Shown: in pieces, positions 21,915-32,452 of the stretch
Position numbering within the stretch: the first letter of the stretch is position 1
Layout of the letters: every line of letters starts with the position of its first letter
Origin: Lamellibrachia satsuma
Lineage: Eukaryota > Annelida > Polychaeta > Sabellida > Siboglinidae
DNA length: 64,000 nt
Direction of reading: 5' to 3'
NCBI GenBank assembly: GCA_033239005.1
Contig: BSQZ01000079.1
Span: forward strand, 2,876,408 to 2,940,407
Translations under genes and position numbers: made by a program
The notes under the pieces: generated by a model
What the model was told of the DNA's origin: nothing
Seen by the model: only the letters and a program-made list of their open reading frames with translations
Databases searched by the model: none

Positions 21915-24120
21915 GATCCAGAGGGCGCCAACCTCTACACCGTCACAGGGAGCTTGAAGAAGGGTGACGTCCGGCTTCCCGTGTTGAGGCGTGCACGCGG
22001 CACGACTTCGCTCGAGTCCTTCCATCTCCACTTGGCGCGTTTCATCCCGGGCACCTCGGCAAATGCGACGAACTTCCACGCGTACCTGCTGGACGGCATC
22101 ACGCGCTGGAACGCCAAACGAGGGAAGGACGCAGTGGACGCCGCCGACACACCGCTGCGCACATTCGATGTGCGTCTGCAGTACAGCCTGAACGAACTCA
22201 GTCGATCGCTGGGCATGACGTCGCTCATCGAGCAGTTCCGTGTGCCGATGGAATACACCGGCGAAGCAATTGGGGTGGACTATCTGTTCCAACAGATAGA
22301 CATGGCGTCCCCATGGACACCACCGCTGCGATCGACGAGGGTTTCGATGACATGATCGAGAACGACACGTCCGAAGCCGATGCCATGGAGGATGTCGACT
22401 CGGCACCGTCGAACTGCCTGTTGACCCGGAGGAAGGCGACATGAAGGTAACACATTCACATAACAGCCATGTGTGCACATGTTCTATTTTGCAGCGGCAG
22501 CACCAGCATGTAATGACAATACACCACAAATTACCACGTTATTTACACAACTGTGTGTTTGATGCAGGCACCCCAGAGGAAGACAGCGGAGACGACGAGG
22601 CGTCAGACTCCAAAGGTATTCGTGGCTGGGACAGGGTGGATGCTCTGGCTGAGGCTCTCTTGTCACTAAGTGGCATGGCTGTGACCACGGAGCAAGCCGG
22701 GCGCATCCGATCGTTGTACAACGACCTGGACGAGTACGAGAGGAGGCCGCTGTCATTTTCGCCACAGTCGTCACCACAGAAGACACGAGGTCGATTCGGG
22801 CGGAGTAAGGGCTATCGATCCGGCCACACCACTATCGAAAACATGAAGAGGCAAGAGAAAATACAAAGGAAATATAGCCATACAATTTTCTTTCAGATGT
22901 CTCTAGTGATTTGCATAATTTTAATGTTTGGGAATACAACTGTGTTGCAGGTGCTTCTTGTCTGGAGGATCCCCCGCCATGTTGCCCTCGAAGAGCCGGC
23001 TGGTGGAGGCCATATGCATGCGCCTCTGTGATTCCATCACCCTGCCACGCACCGACACCAGACCGGACGGATCGTCACAGTACGTCTCCCGCTGGCGCCT
23101 GATCCTCGAGGCGTACAATAGGGTGCGCGCCCGCCTATTCAACAGCGTCGAGTTGTTCGATGGCACCAACCTGGCCTTGTTCGTCATCAATCAAAGCCAC
23201 GTTGGTACGATGGTATAAGGCAATCGAGCGTCGTAGGGAGGTGCAGCTGCTGCAGCAAGGTATTTATTTGCCTGTCGAGCCGCTATGCTCCAGGCAACCA
23301 CTACCTCCGTGCCAGACTCGTCCTGCAGTGGCCGAGACGCTGCCTGGTCCACACATGGTGTTCGAGCGCCGCGAGGACACCAGAGGCCAGGCAAAAGTGA
23401 GGCGACGACTGTTGCCAACCTGCACAGCCACCACAGCTGCACCGATGGATGCAGGACTGGATGCTGGCTCTGCTCTACCAACCACGACCCAGGTAGACAG
23501 TGACCTTGCAACTCAAGTGGGAGCAGAACTTCCACTGCACTTGGTCAGTGCCCTGCAAGCGCAGAGAGACAAGGTGCACACTGTTCTCCCACCACCACTT
23601 TCCCGCCTGGGTCAGCCGGACATTCCCAGTACAAGGGGAAAATTTACTGCCCCTTCGTCCCCGGGCAGTTGCCCAAACATGAGTGGCTGGCACATCGTCG
23701 CAGCGAAGATACCAAGAAGGCATCATAGTTTAACAGGTTGCATCTGATTGTGCTAAGTGGCTACATTTTCCATTTGTCTTGTAACACTACACTACATTGT
23801 GTAAACGTCTGCCTATTTGTTTGTTTTAATGATAAATGCTACTTTCATGCTTCAACGGCTTGCTTTTACTGCATACTTCCATAACTTCCAATAATTTTCC
23901 CACTATGCTAACTTCTGGCTGCATTGATTTCTGTGCGGAATCACACATCGATTGAATGTCACTTTTTATTTGTCTGACGAGGTACTGCATTGTGTAAATA
24001 CGTGACTGTTTGCTTTTTTAATGTTATTTGCTAAAGAAAATGAAAATACCTTACTGTCTTGTACGAGGGTTCGACTCCCTCCCGAGGTTATTAATACTAT
24101 CGCCGGTGCAAAGTGGGCAA
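21915..24120 (+). pseudogene. Transposase-like gene, copy B (three exons, frameshifted)
   Basis: Exon 1 (21915-22446) starts after a TGCAG acceptor and encodes RGTTSLESFHLHLARFIPG, whose Glu resembles the last acidic residue of a DDE transposase, followed by a region rich in acidic residues. Exon 2 (22568-22850) encodes EEDSGDDEASD and GRFGRSKGYRSGH. Exon 3 (22951-23747) encodes CFLSGGSPAMLPSKSR and the RWRLILEAYNRVRARLF region. Compared with copy C, it has a one-base loss near 22308, a one-base loss at the start of exon 2, a GC instead of GT donor after exon 2 (22851), and a 79-bp deletion near 23609 that removes the C-x2-C segment. It is therefore non-functional. I recognise the protein type as a repetitive ORF of animal genomes, but I cannot name its superfamily. 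The upstream catalytic part is absent. Confidence 0.72.
24068..24078 (+). promoter_or_regulatory. Pol III B-box-like hairpin in copy B
   Basis: GGTTCGACTCC within a T-arm-like stem-loop in the 3' region of copy B, conserved in the other two copies. Confidence 0.45.
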
Positions 24121-24324
24121 ATTATCTCGTGGCCCCGCAAGACAGTGAGAGTATTTCCGCAAAAAGATTATTTAAATTTTAAACAAGGGAACGACTTTAT
24201 GAATGATTTCTGTCAGCTGTACTGAAGATGTACAAGTAGTATCACTGGTACTTTCGCGCCATCTGGTGGCACATTTCTCTCCTCTTTCTTTTCCCCCACG
24301 TAGGGAAGATTTGGCCCCAGCTTT
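24121..24324. repeat. Linker between copy B and U6 sequence
   Basis: The same linker occurs after copy C (about 26940-27169). On the minus strand part of it resembles the dispersed repeat at 9097-9260. It carries a CTCF-like motif and, on the plus strand, a pyrimidine tract, expanded in the later copy. Confidence 0.7.
24256..24269 (-). promoter_or_regulatory. CTCF-like motif in linker 1
   Basis: The minus strand reads CCACCAGATGGCGC, fitting the CTCF core at all positions. It is repeated in linker 2 at 27079-27092. Confidence 0.35.
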
Positions 24325-24336
24325 TGCGCAGGGGCC

Positions 24337-24376
<40 letters not shown>

Positions 24377-24393
24377 ACTGCCGAAGCAAGTAC
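24325..24393 (-). pseudogene. U6 snRNA 5' fragment (nt 1-69)
   Basis: Identical to the array consensus for U6 nucleotides 1-69, including the ACAGAGA box and AGC triad, then replaced by linker sequence at TTGCGCA. It lacks the 3' hairpin and terminator. The promoter region upstream (higher coordinates) is preserved, so it could still be transcribed as a truncated RNA (inference). Confidence 0.92.
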
Positions 24394-24909
24394 AATATAC
24401 GTAAGTTACACCTTTTCTATTTTAATACGTCACCTACGCGATAGTGAAAATGTGGTGCGACGTTAGGCCATTAATTGCGGTGTCATACCACTCGCGAAGA
24501 ACGAGTAAAATTCAACTGGCTCACTTCCGAACTTTTAAAGCCTCCATTTAGCACGACGCAACATTGAGCAGGTTTTGCACGTTTTTTTTCGATACACATG
24601 CCTCATGTGCTATGCGTCCAGACTACAGGGCATTTAGATACTGACACAGGCCTGCAAACCCTTCAAGCGTGACAACAATCCGGAACGAGGCAAGACACCA
24701 ATGGCCGCGCGTCTTGATTATCATTTACATCGGGTCGGGCCGTCTCTTGGACCGCCACGAGAACCGTCTTCCCCGCTTGCAGTAACATTGGCAGTATTGG
24801 CGACGTGTGAATTTATTTCTGAATGTTGTATCTTAATGCCTCATTACTCTTGCTATCATCAAACGATACAGTTGCTATGTGATTGGCAGTCGCGCGGTCA
24901 CGCAGACGT
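24394..24909. repeat. Partial U6-unit spacer left of the array
   Basis: Matches the U6 unit from the promoter through the left arm and part of the loop of the 77-nt hairpin, then switches to transposase-like exon 1 at GACGTC (24906-24911). Confidence 0.93.
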
Positions 24910-26960
24910 CGCTCTTCGAGCAGTTCCGTGTGCCGATGGAATACACCGGCGAAGGAATTGGGGTGGACTATCTGTTCCAACAGACAGACATGGCGTTCCC
25001 CAAGGACATCACCGCTGCGATCGACGAGGGTTTCGATGACATGGTCGAGGACGACACGTCCGAAGCCGATGCCATGGAGGATGTCGACTCGGCACCCGTC
25101 GAACTGCCCGTTGACCCAGAGGAAGGCGACGTGAAGGTAACACATTCACATAACAGCCATGTGTGCACATGTTCTACATTGCAGCGGCAGCAACAGCATG
25201 TAATGACAATACACCACAAATTACCACGTTATTTACACAACTGTGTGTTTGATGCAGGCACCCCCAGAGGAAGACAGCGGAGACGACGAGGCGTCAGACT
25301 CCAAAGGTATTCGTGGCTGGGACAGGGTGGATGCTCTGGCTGAGGCTCTCTTGTCACTAAGTGGCATGGCTGTGACCACGGAGCAAGCCAGGCGCATCCG
25401 ATCATTGTACAACGACTTAGACGAGTACGACAGGAGGCCGCTGTCATTTTCGCCACAGTCGTCACAACAGAAGACAAGAGGTCGATTCGGGCGGAGTAAG
25501 GGCTATCGATCCGGCCACACCACTATGGAAAACATGAAGAGGTAAGAGAAAAATGCAAAAGAAATATAGTCATACAATTTTCTTTCAGATGTCCGCAATT
25601 GTGTGCACAATTCATATAATTTTCTTTCAGATGCCTCCAGTGATTTGCATAATTTTAATGTTTGCAATACAACTGTGTTGCAGGTGCTTCTTGTCTGGAG
25701 GATCCCCCGCCATGTTGCCCTCGAAGAGCCGGCTGGTGGAGGCCATATGCATGCGCCTCTGTGATTCCATCACCCTGCCACGCACCGATACTAGACCGGA
25801 TGGATCGTCACAGTACGTTTCCCGCTGGCGCTTGATACTCGAAGCGTACAATAGGGTGCGCGCCCGCCTATTCAACAGCGTCGAGTTGTTGGATGGTACC
25901 AACCTGGCCTTGTTCGTCATAAATGAGGCCACGTTGGTACGATGGTATAAGGCAATCGAGCGTCGTAGGGAGGTGCAGCTGCTGCAGCAAGGTGTGCATG
26001 TGCCGGTCGAGCCGCTATGCTCCAGGCAACCGCTACCTCCGTGCCAGACTCGTCCTGCAGTGGCCGAGACGCTGCCTGGTCCACACATGGAGTTCGAGCG
26101 CCGCGAGGACACCAGCGGCCAGGCAAAAGTGAGGCGAAGACTGCAGCCAACGTGCACAGCCACCACAGCTGCACCGATGGACGCGGGACTGGATCCTGGC
26201 TCTGATCTACCAACCACAACCCAGGTAGACAGTGACCTTGCAACTCAAGTGGGAGCAGAACTTCCACCACACTTGGTCAGTGCCCTGCAAGCGCAGAGAG
26301 ACAAGGTGCGCACAGTTCTCCCTGCACCACTTTCCCGCACCACCCTGTGGCGACACCAGACCAAGAATCCGTCCAGGCCACGTAAGGTACGCTGTTGCCA
26401 ACTGTGTCAGCAGCCGACTGGGTCAGCCGGACATTCCCAGTACAAGGGGAAAATTTACTGCCCCTTCGTCCCCGGGCAGTTGCCCAAACATGAGTGGCTG
26501 GAACTGCGTCGCAGCGAAGATACCAAGAAGGCATCTTAGTGTAATAGCTAGCATCTGATTGTGCTAACTGGCTACATTTTCCATTTGTCTGGCGTAACAC
26601 TACACTACATTGTATAAACGTCTGCCTATTTGTTTGTTTTAATGATCAATGCTACTTTCATGCTTTAACGGCTGGCTTTTACTGCATACATTCATAACTG
26701 CAATAATGTTCCCACTATGCTAACTTCTGGCTGCATTGATTTTTATGTGCGGAATCATACATCGATTGAATGTCACTTTTTATTTGTCTGACGAGGTACT
26801 GCATTGTGTAAATACGTGACTGTTTGCTTGTTTAATGTTATTTGCAAAAGAAAACGAAAACACCTCACTGTCTTGTACGAGGGTTCGACTCCCTCCCGAG
26901 GTTATTAGTACTATCGCCGGTGCAAAGTGGGCAAATTACCTCGTGGCCCCGCAAGATAGT
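24910..26960 (+). pseudogene. Transposase-like gene, copy C (5'-truncated, frame otherwise open)
   Basis: Exon 1 is cut off at its 5' end by the junction with the U6 spacer and runs to 25136. Exon 2 is 25258-25541 and exon 3 is 25684-26539. GT/AG borders and phases agree across all three. The exon 3 product includes CFLSGGSPAMLPSKSR, RLVEAICMRLCDS, RWRLILEAYNRVRARLF and a C-terminal C-x2-C segment CCQLCQQPTGSAGHSQYKG followed by IYCPFVPGQLPKHEW, which looks like a small zinc-binding motif. The catalytic portion corresponding to the 5' part of copy B is missing, so activity is unlikely. Exon 3 ends at a TAG at 26537-26539, and a 3' region with the B-box-like hairpin (26882-26892) follows. Confidence 0.72.
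26882..26892 (+). promoter_or_regulatory. Pol III B-box-like hairpin in copy C
   Basis: Same GGTTCGACTCC hairpin as in copies A and B. Confidence 0.45.
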
Positions 26961-27169
26961 GAGAGTATTTGCGCAAAAAAAGTAAAAAGATTATTTCAAT
27001 TGAAAACAAAATAACAACTTTATGAATGATTTCTGTTAGCTGTACTGAAGATGTACAAGTAGTATCAGCGGTACTTTCGCGCCATCTGGTGGCACATTTC
27101 TCCCCCCTTTCTTTTCCCCCCTTTTTTCCCCCCTTTTTCCCCCACGTAGGGAAGATTTGGCCCCAGCTT
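26961..27169. repeat. Linker between copy C and U6 sequence
   Basis: Second copy of the 24121-24324 linker. The pyrimidine tract has expanded into several CCCCCTTTTTT-type blocks (27102-27144). Confidence 0.7.
27079..27092 (-). promoter_or_regulatory. CTCF-like motif in linker 2
   Basis: Identical 14-bp motif to 24256-24269. Confidence 0.35.
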
Positions 27170-27190
27170 TTGCGCAGTAACCCAGCTAAA

Positions 27191-27222
<32 letters not shown>

Positions 27223-27239
27223 ACTGCCGAAACAAGTAC
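27170..27239 (-). pseudogene. U6 snRNA 5' fragment, mutated
   Basis: Corresponds to U6 nt 1-70, joined to linker 2 at the same place as the fragment at 24325. It has a C-to-T change in the 5' hairpin loop (nt 8) and several substitutions around the AGC triad (CAGTAACCCAGCTAAAC in the genome orientation). It is a decayed version of the first fragment. Confidence 0.9.
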
Positions 27240-28867
27240 AATATACGTAAGTTACACCTTTTCTATTTTAATACATCACCTACGCGATAGTGAAAATGTG
27301 GTGCGACGTTAGGCCATTAATTGCGGTGTCTTACCACTCGCGAAGAACGAGTAAAATTCAACTGGCTCACTTCCGAACTTTTAAAGCCTCCATTTAGCAC
27401 GACGCAACATTGAGCAGGTTTTGTACGTTTTTTTCAATACACATGCCTCATGTGCTATGCGTCCAGACTACAGGGCATTTAGATACTGACACAGGCCTGC
27501 AAACCCTTCAAGCGTGACAACAATCCGGAACGAGGCAAGACGCCAATGGCCGCGCGTCTTGATTATCATTTACATCGGGTCGGGCCGTCTCTTGGACCGC
27601 CACGAGAACCGTCTTCCCCGCTTGCAGTAACATTGGCAGTATTGGCGACGTGTGAATTTATTTCTGAATGTTGTATCTTAATGCCTCATTACTCTTGCTA
27701 TCATCAAACGATAAAGTTGCTATGTGATTGGCAGTCGCGGTCACGCAGACGTCTCAAACCACTGACCGCGCGACTGTCAATCACGTAGCAATTTGTGTCA
27801 GTACCATGAACGATAATACGGCAAAACTACAATCCCATATTTTTGGATTGCTACGTCACACAATTACATACTGTGACGTCACAAAATCGATCGATCGTGA
27901 TGACCAAAAATATCGCCGAACCAGCGTTGCTGACTGCCTTTGGTTAGACTCAGGCGCTGCGGTGTAACTAACTGTAACAGGTCGGCTGTCTGAGTGTCCG
28001 CTACACACCAAGCCTACCAGGTGTCCAGCATATTGGTTGCTAGCATAAAAGGCATGCAAGTATGATGTTTTTTGTAAGAAAGACGAGAAAACACCGGAAT
28101 GTCGGCCATCAAATCGGCCCGTCGCCCCCATTCCATTAACCAGATCGACCTTTCCTGCATTACTGGATTGCCGCGTATTTGCCGATGTAGGCAGATACGC
28201 GGCGGCAACAGAGCAGTAATTATTGGTTGTCCTACAAATTATATTTACATTTCAGAGCACATTAACCATCAATATTTTTGTGAAAGACACTTGATGCCCC
28301 TCAATATCGACTCAGCTATATATGACTGATTTCTGATGTGTTGGCGCTTTCGGTCTGATAACCACTGTGTTGATACGCGAGCGGTCAGCAACGAGTCGAG
28401 CGGTCAGCAACGATCGAGTTTAGTCAAAACTAGACATGTCTAGCTCTTGTAAAATGCCTGCGTGCACCGTACCCGTCAATGTTTACGAATATGTGCATGA
28501 ATTACTGCACATCCGTGCCTTGTGGCAAAACAATTGCCAAATATCCTTCCGCCTATTAGAATCATCTAAAAATCCACAATTACACCGTCAACAGCTTATA
28601 TCAGCAAACTTGACAATGTGCCGGCTCAAGTGCAGTTATGTCAGATCATATGATTCTTTAAAATTTCACATATCTAAACTTGATGTGCCCTACATTCGTG
28701 TGTAACACACCAGGAAGTGTAACCGAGGCATGACCTCTACAGTTTACTGCGGACTCTTTATGACGGTACTGGCGTATGAATTGCACGACGGGGTGCGGCG
28801 TGGCCGTCACCGCAGCGTGCATAGCTTATTCACGCACGCAGTTGCATTACGGTTTGGTGAAACTGAA

Positions 28868-28917
28868 AAAAATATGGAACGCTTCACGAATTTGCGTGTC
28901 ATCCTTGCGCAGGGGCC

Positions 28918-28957
<40 letters not shown>

Positions 28958-28974
28958 ACTGCCGAAGCAAGTAC
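28868..28974 (-). ncRNA. U6 snRNA, array copy 1
   Basis: U6 is the catalytic-centre RNA of the spliceosome and pairs with U4 and then U2. The 107-nt sequence has the 5' hairpin GUACU/AGUAC around GCUUCGGC, ACAGAGA at nt 41-47, the AGC triad at 53-55, and a 3' U-tail. Relative to the human 5' stem (GUGCU/AGCAC) the third pair is changed on both sides, a compensatory change that supports a functional fold. The TATA box is at 28999-29008 and the terminator is a run of seven T on the minus strand. The end is set at the fifth U. Consensus sequence. Confidence 0.97.
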
Positions 28975-28998
28975 AATATACGTAAGTTACACCTTTTC

Positions 28999-29008
28999 TA
29001 TTTTAATA
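28999..29008 (-). promoter_or_regulatory. U6 TATA box (representative)
   Basis: The minus strand reads TATTAAAATA at -34 to -25 from the U6 start, the placement typical of gene-external Pol III (type 3) promoters. It recurs before every full-length copy. A conserved block CATTTTCACTATCGCG farther upstream is where a PSE-like element would lie, but I cannot confirm that. Confidence 0.85.
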
Positions 29009-30606
29009 CGTCACCTACGCGATAGTGAAAATGTGGTGCGACGTTAGGCCATTAATTGCGGTGTCATACCACTCGCGAAGAACGAGTAAAATTCAACTGG
29101 CTCACTTCCGAACTTTTAAAGCCTCCATTTAGCACGACGCAACATTAAGCAGGTTTTGTACGTTTTTTTCAATACACATGCCTCATGTGCTATGCGTCCA
29201 GACTACAGGGCATTTAGATACTGACATAGGCCTGCAAACCCTTCAAGCGTGACAAAAATCCGGAACGAGGCAAGACGCCAATGGCCGCGCGTTTTGATTA
29301 TCATTTACATCGGGTCGGGCCGACTCTTGGACCGCCACGAGAACCGTCTTCCCCGCTTGCAGTAACATTGGCAGTATTGGCGACGTGTGAATTTATTTCT
29401 GAATGTTGTATCTTAATGCCTCATTACTCTTGCTATCATCAAACGATAAAGTTGCTATGTGATTGGCAATCGCGCGGTCACGCAGACGTCTCAAACCACT
29501 GACCTCGCGACTTTCAATCACGTAGCAATTTGTGTCAGTACCATGAACGATAATACGACAAAACTACAATCCCATATTGTTGGATTGCTACGTCACACAA
29601 TTACATATTGTGACGTCACAAAATCGATCGATCGTGATGACCAAAAATATCGCCGAAACAGCGTTGCTGACTGCTTTGGTTAGACTCAGGCGCTGCGGTG
29701 TAACTAACTGTAACTGGCCGGCTGTCTGAGTGTCCGCTACACACCAAGCCTACCAGGTGTCCAGCATATTGGTTGCTAGCATAAAAGGCATGCAAGTATG
29801 GTGTTTTTGTAAGAAAGACGAGAAAACACCGGAATGTCGGCCATCAAATCGGCCCGTCGCCCCCATTCCATTAACCAGATCGACCTTTCCTGCTTTACTG
29901 GATTGCCACGTATTTGCCGATGTAGGCAGATACGCGGCGGCAACAGAGCAGTAATTATTGGTTGTCCTACAAATTATATTTACATTTCAGAACACATTAA
30001 CCATCAATATTTTTGTGAAAGACACTTGATGCCCCTCAATATCGACTCAGCTATAATTATATGACTGATTTCTGATGTGTTGGCGCTTTCGGTCTGATAA
30101 CCACTGTGTTGATACGCGAGCGGTCAGCAACGAGTCGAGCGGTCAGCAACGATCGAGTTTAGTCAAAACTAGACATGTCTAGCTCTTGTAAAATGCCTGC
30201 GTGCACCGTACCCGTCAATGTTTACGAATATGTGCATGAATTACTGCACACCCGTGCCTTGTGGCAAAACAATTGCCAAATATCCTTCCGCCTATTAGAA
30301 TCATCTAAAAATCCACAATTACACCGTCAACAGCTTCTATCAGCAAACTTGACAATGTGCCGGCTCAAGTGCAGTTATGTCAGATCATATGATTCTTTAA
30401 AATTTCACATATCTAAACTTGATGTGCCCTACATTCGTGTGTAACACACCAGGAAGTGTAACCGAGGCATGACCTCGACAGTTTACTGCGGACTCTTTAT
30501 GACGGTACTGGCGTATGAATTGCACGAGGGGGTGCGGCGTGGCCGTCACCGCAGCGTGCATAGCTTATTCACGCACGCAGTTGCATTACGGTTTGGTCAA
30601 ACTGAA

Positions 30607-30663
30607 AAAAATATGGAACGCTTCACGAATTTGCGTGTCATCCTTGCGCAGGGGCCATGCTAC

Positions 30664-30696
<33 letters not shown>

Positions 30697-30713
30697 ACTG
30701 CCGAAGCAAGTAC
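30607..30713 (-). ncRNA. U6 snRNA, array copy 2 (U51G variant)
   Basis: Differs from consensus at nt 51, U to G (genome position 30663), two bases before the AGC triad in the region that pairs with U4 and then U2. Promoter TATA and a seven-T terminator are intact. Function of this copy is doubtful because the position is strongly conserved across eukaryotes. Confidence 0.9.
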
Positions 30714-32345
30714 AATATACGTAAGTTACACCTTTCCTATTTTAATACGTCACCTACGCGATAGTGAAAATGTGGTGCGACGTTAGGCCATTAATTGCGG
30801 TGTCATACCACTCGCGAAAAACGAGTAAAATTCAACTGGCTCACTTCCGAACTTTTAAAGCCTCCATTTAGCACGACGCAACATTAAGCAGGTTTTGTAC
30901 GTTTTTTTCAATACACATGCCTCATGTGCTATGCGTCCAGACTACAGGGCATTTAGATACTGACATAGGCCTGCAAACCCTTCAAGCGTGACAAAAATCC
31001 GGAACGAGGCAAGACGCCAATGGCCGCGCGTTTTGATTATGATTTACATCGGGTCGGGCCGACTCTTGGACCGCCACGAGAACCGTCTTCCCCGCTTGCA
31101 GTAACATTGGCAGTATTGGCGACGTGTGAATTTATTTCTGAATGTTGTATCTTAATGCCTCATTACTCTTGCTATCATCAAACGATAAAGTTGCTATGTG
31201 ATTGGCAATCGCGCGGTCACGCAGACGTCTCAAACCACTGACCTCGCGACTTTCAATCACGTAGCAATTTGTGTCAGTACCATGAACGATAATACGACAA
31301 AACTACAATCCCATATTGTTGGATTGCTACGTCACACAATTACATATTGTGACGTCACAAAATCGATCGATCGTGATGACCAAAAATATCGCCGAAACAG
31401 CGTTGCTGACTGCTTTGGTTAGACTCAGGCGCTGCGGTGTAACTAACTGTAACTGGCCGGCTGTCTGAGTGTCCGCTACACACCAAGCCTACCAGGTGTC
31501 CAGCATATTGGTTGCTAGCATAAAAGGCATGCAAGTATGGTGTTTTTGTAAGAAAGACGAGAAAACACCGGAATGTCGGCCATCAAATCGGCCCGTCGCC
31601 CCCATTCCATTAACCAGATCGACCTTTCCTGCTTTACTGGATTGCCGCGTATTTGCCGATGTAGGCAGATACGCGGCGGCAACAGAGCAGTAATTATTGG
31701 TTGTCCTACAAATTATATTTACATTTCAGAACACATTAACCATCAATATTTTTGTGAAAGACACTTGATGCCCCTCAATATCGACTCAACTATAATTATA
31801 TGACTGATTTCTGATGTGTTGGCGCTTTCGGTCTGATAACCACTGTGTTGATACGCGAGCGGTCAGCAACGAGTCGAGCGGTCAGCAACGATCGAGTTTA
31901 GTCAAAACTAGACATGTCTAGCTCTTGTAAAATGCCTGCGTGCACCGTACCCGTCAATGTTTACGAATATGTGCATGAATTACTGCACACCCGTGCCTTG
32001 TGGCAAAACAATTGCCAAATATCCTTCCGCCTATTAGAATCATCTAAAAATCCACAATTACACCGTCAACAGCTTCTATCAGCAAACTTGACAATGTGCC
32101 GGCTCAAGTGCAGTTATGTCAGATCATATGATTCTTTAAAATTTCACATATCTAAACTTGATGTGCCCTACATTCGTGTGTAACACACCAGGAAGTGTAA
32201 CCGAGGCATGACCTCGACAGTTTACTGCGGACTCTTTATGACGGTACTGGCGTATGAATTGCACGAGGGGGTGCGGCGTGGCCGTCACCGCAGCGTGCAT
32301 AGCTTATTCACGCACGCAGTTGCATTACGGTTTGGTGAAACTGAA

Positions 32346-32395
32346 AAAAATATGGAACGCTTCACGAATGTGCGTGTCATCCTTGCGCAGGGGCC

Positions 32396-32435
<40 letters not shown>

Positions 32436-32452
32436 ACTGCCGAAGCAAGTAC
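32346..32452 (-). ncRNA. U6 snRNA, array copy 3 (A83C variant)
   Basis: One change from consensus, A83C (genome 32370), in the less constrained 3' portion after the internal stem-loop. Promoter and terminator are intact. Possibly functional. Confidence 0.93.

Noticed and set aside
27856..28131. A 91-codon minus-strand frame in the first spacer, also at 38287-38562
   Set aside because: It is open only in the minority spacer subtype and has no similarity to a known protein.
29834..30064. A 76-codon frame with HINHQYFCERHLMP, faintly like the end of a THAP zinc finger
   Set aside because: The CxxC start and the rest of the THAP pattern are missing, and the apparent acceptor site TTTACATTTCAG lies inside the frame. 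Treated as chance.
30175..30444. An 89-codon frame (MSSSCKMPACTVPV...) repeated in almost every U6 spacer
   Set aside because: It is conserved only because the units are near-identical; two units (about 39.0 and 49.4 kb) carry frameshifts, there is no recognisable domain, and no bias to synonymous change is visible.
30515..30724. A 69-codon plus-strand frame present in most units
   Set aside because: It is the antisense reading of the U6 gene and its 3' flank.
31350..31410. Possible C/D snoRNA in the spacer (GTGATGA ... CTGA)
   Set aside because: Boxes are only about 27 nt apart, with no closing stem or C'/D' boxes.
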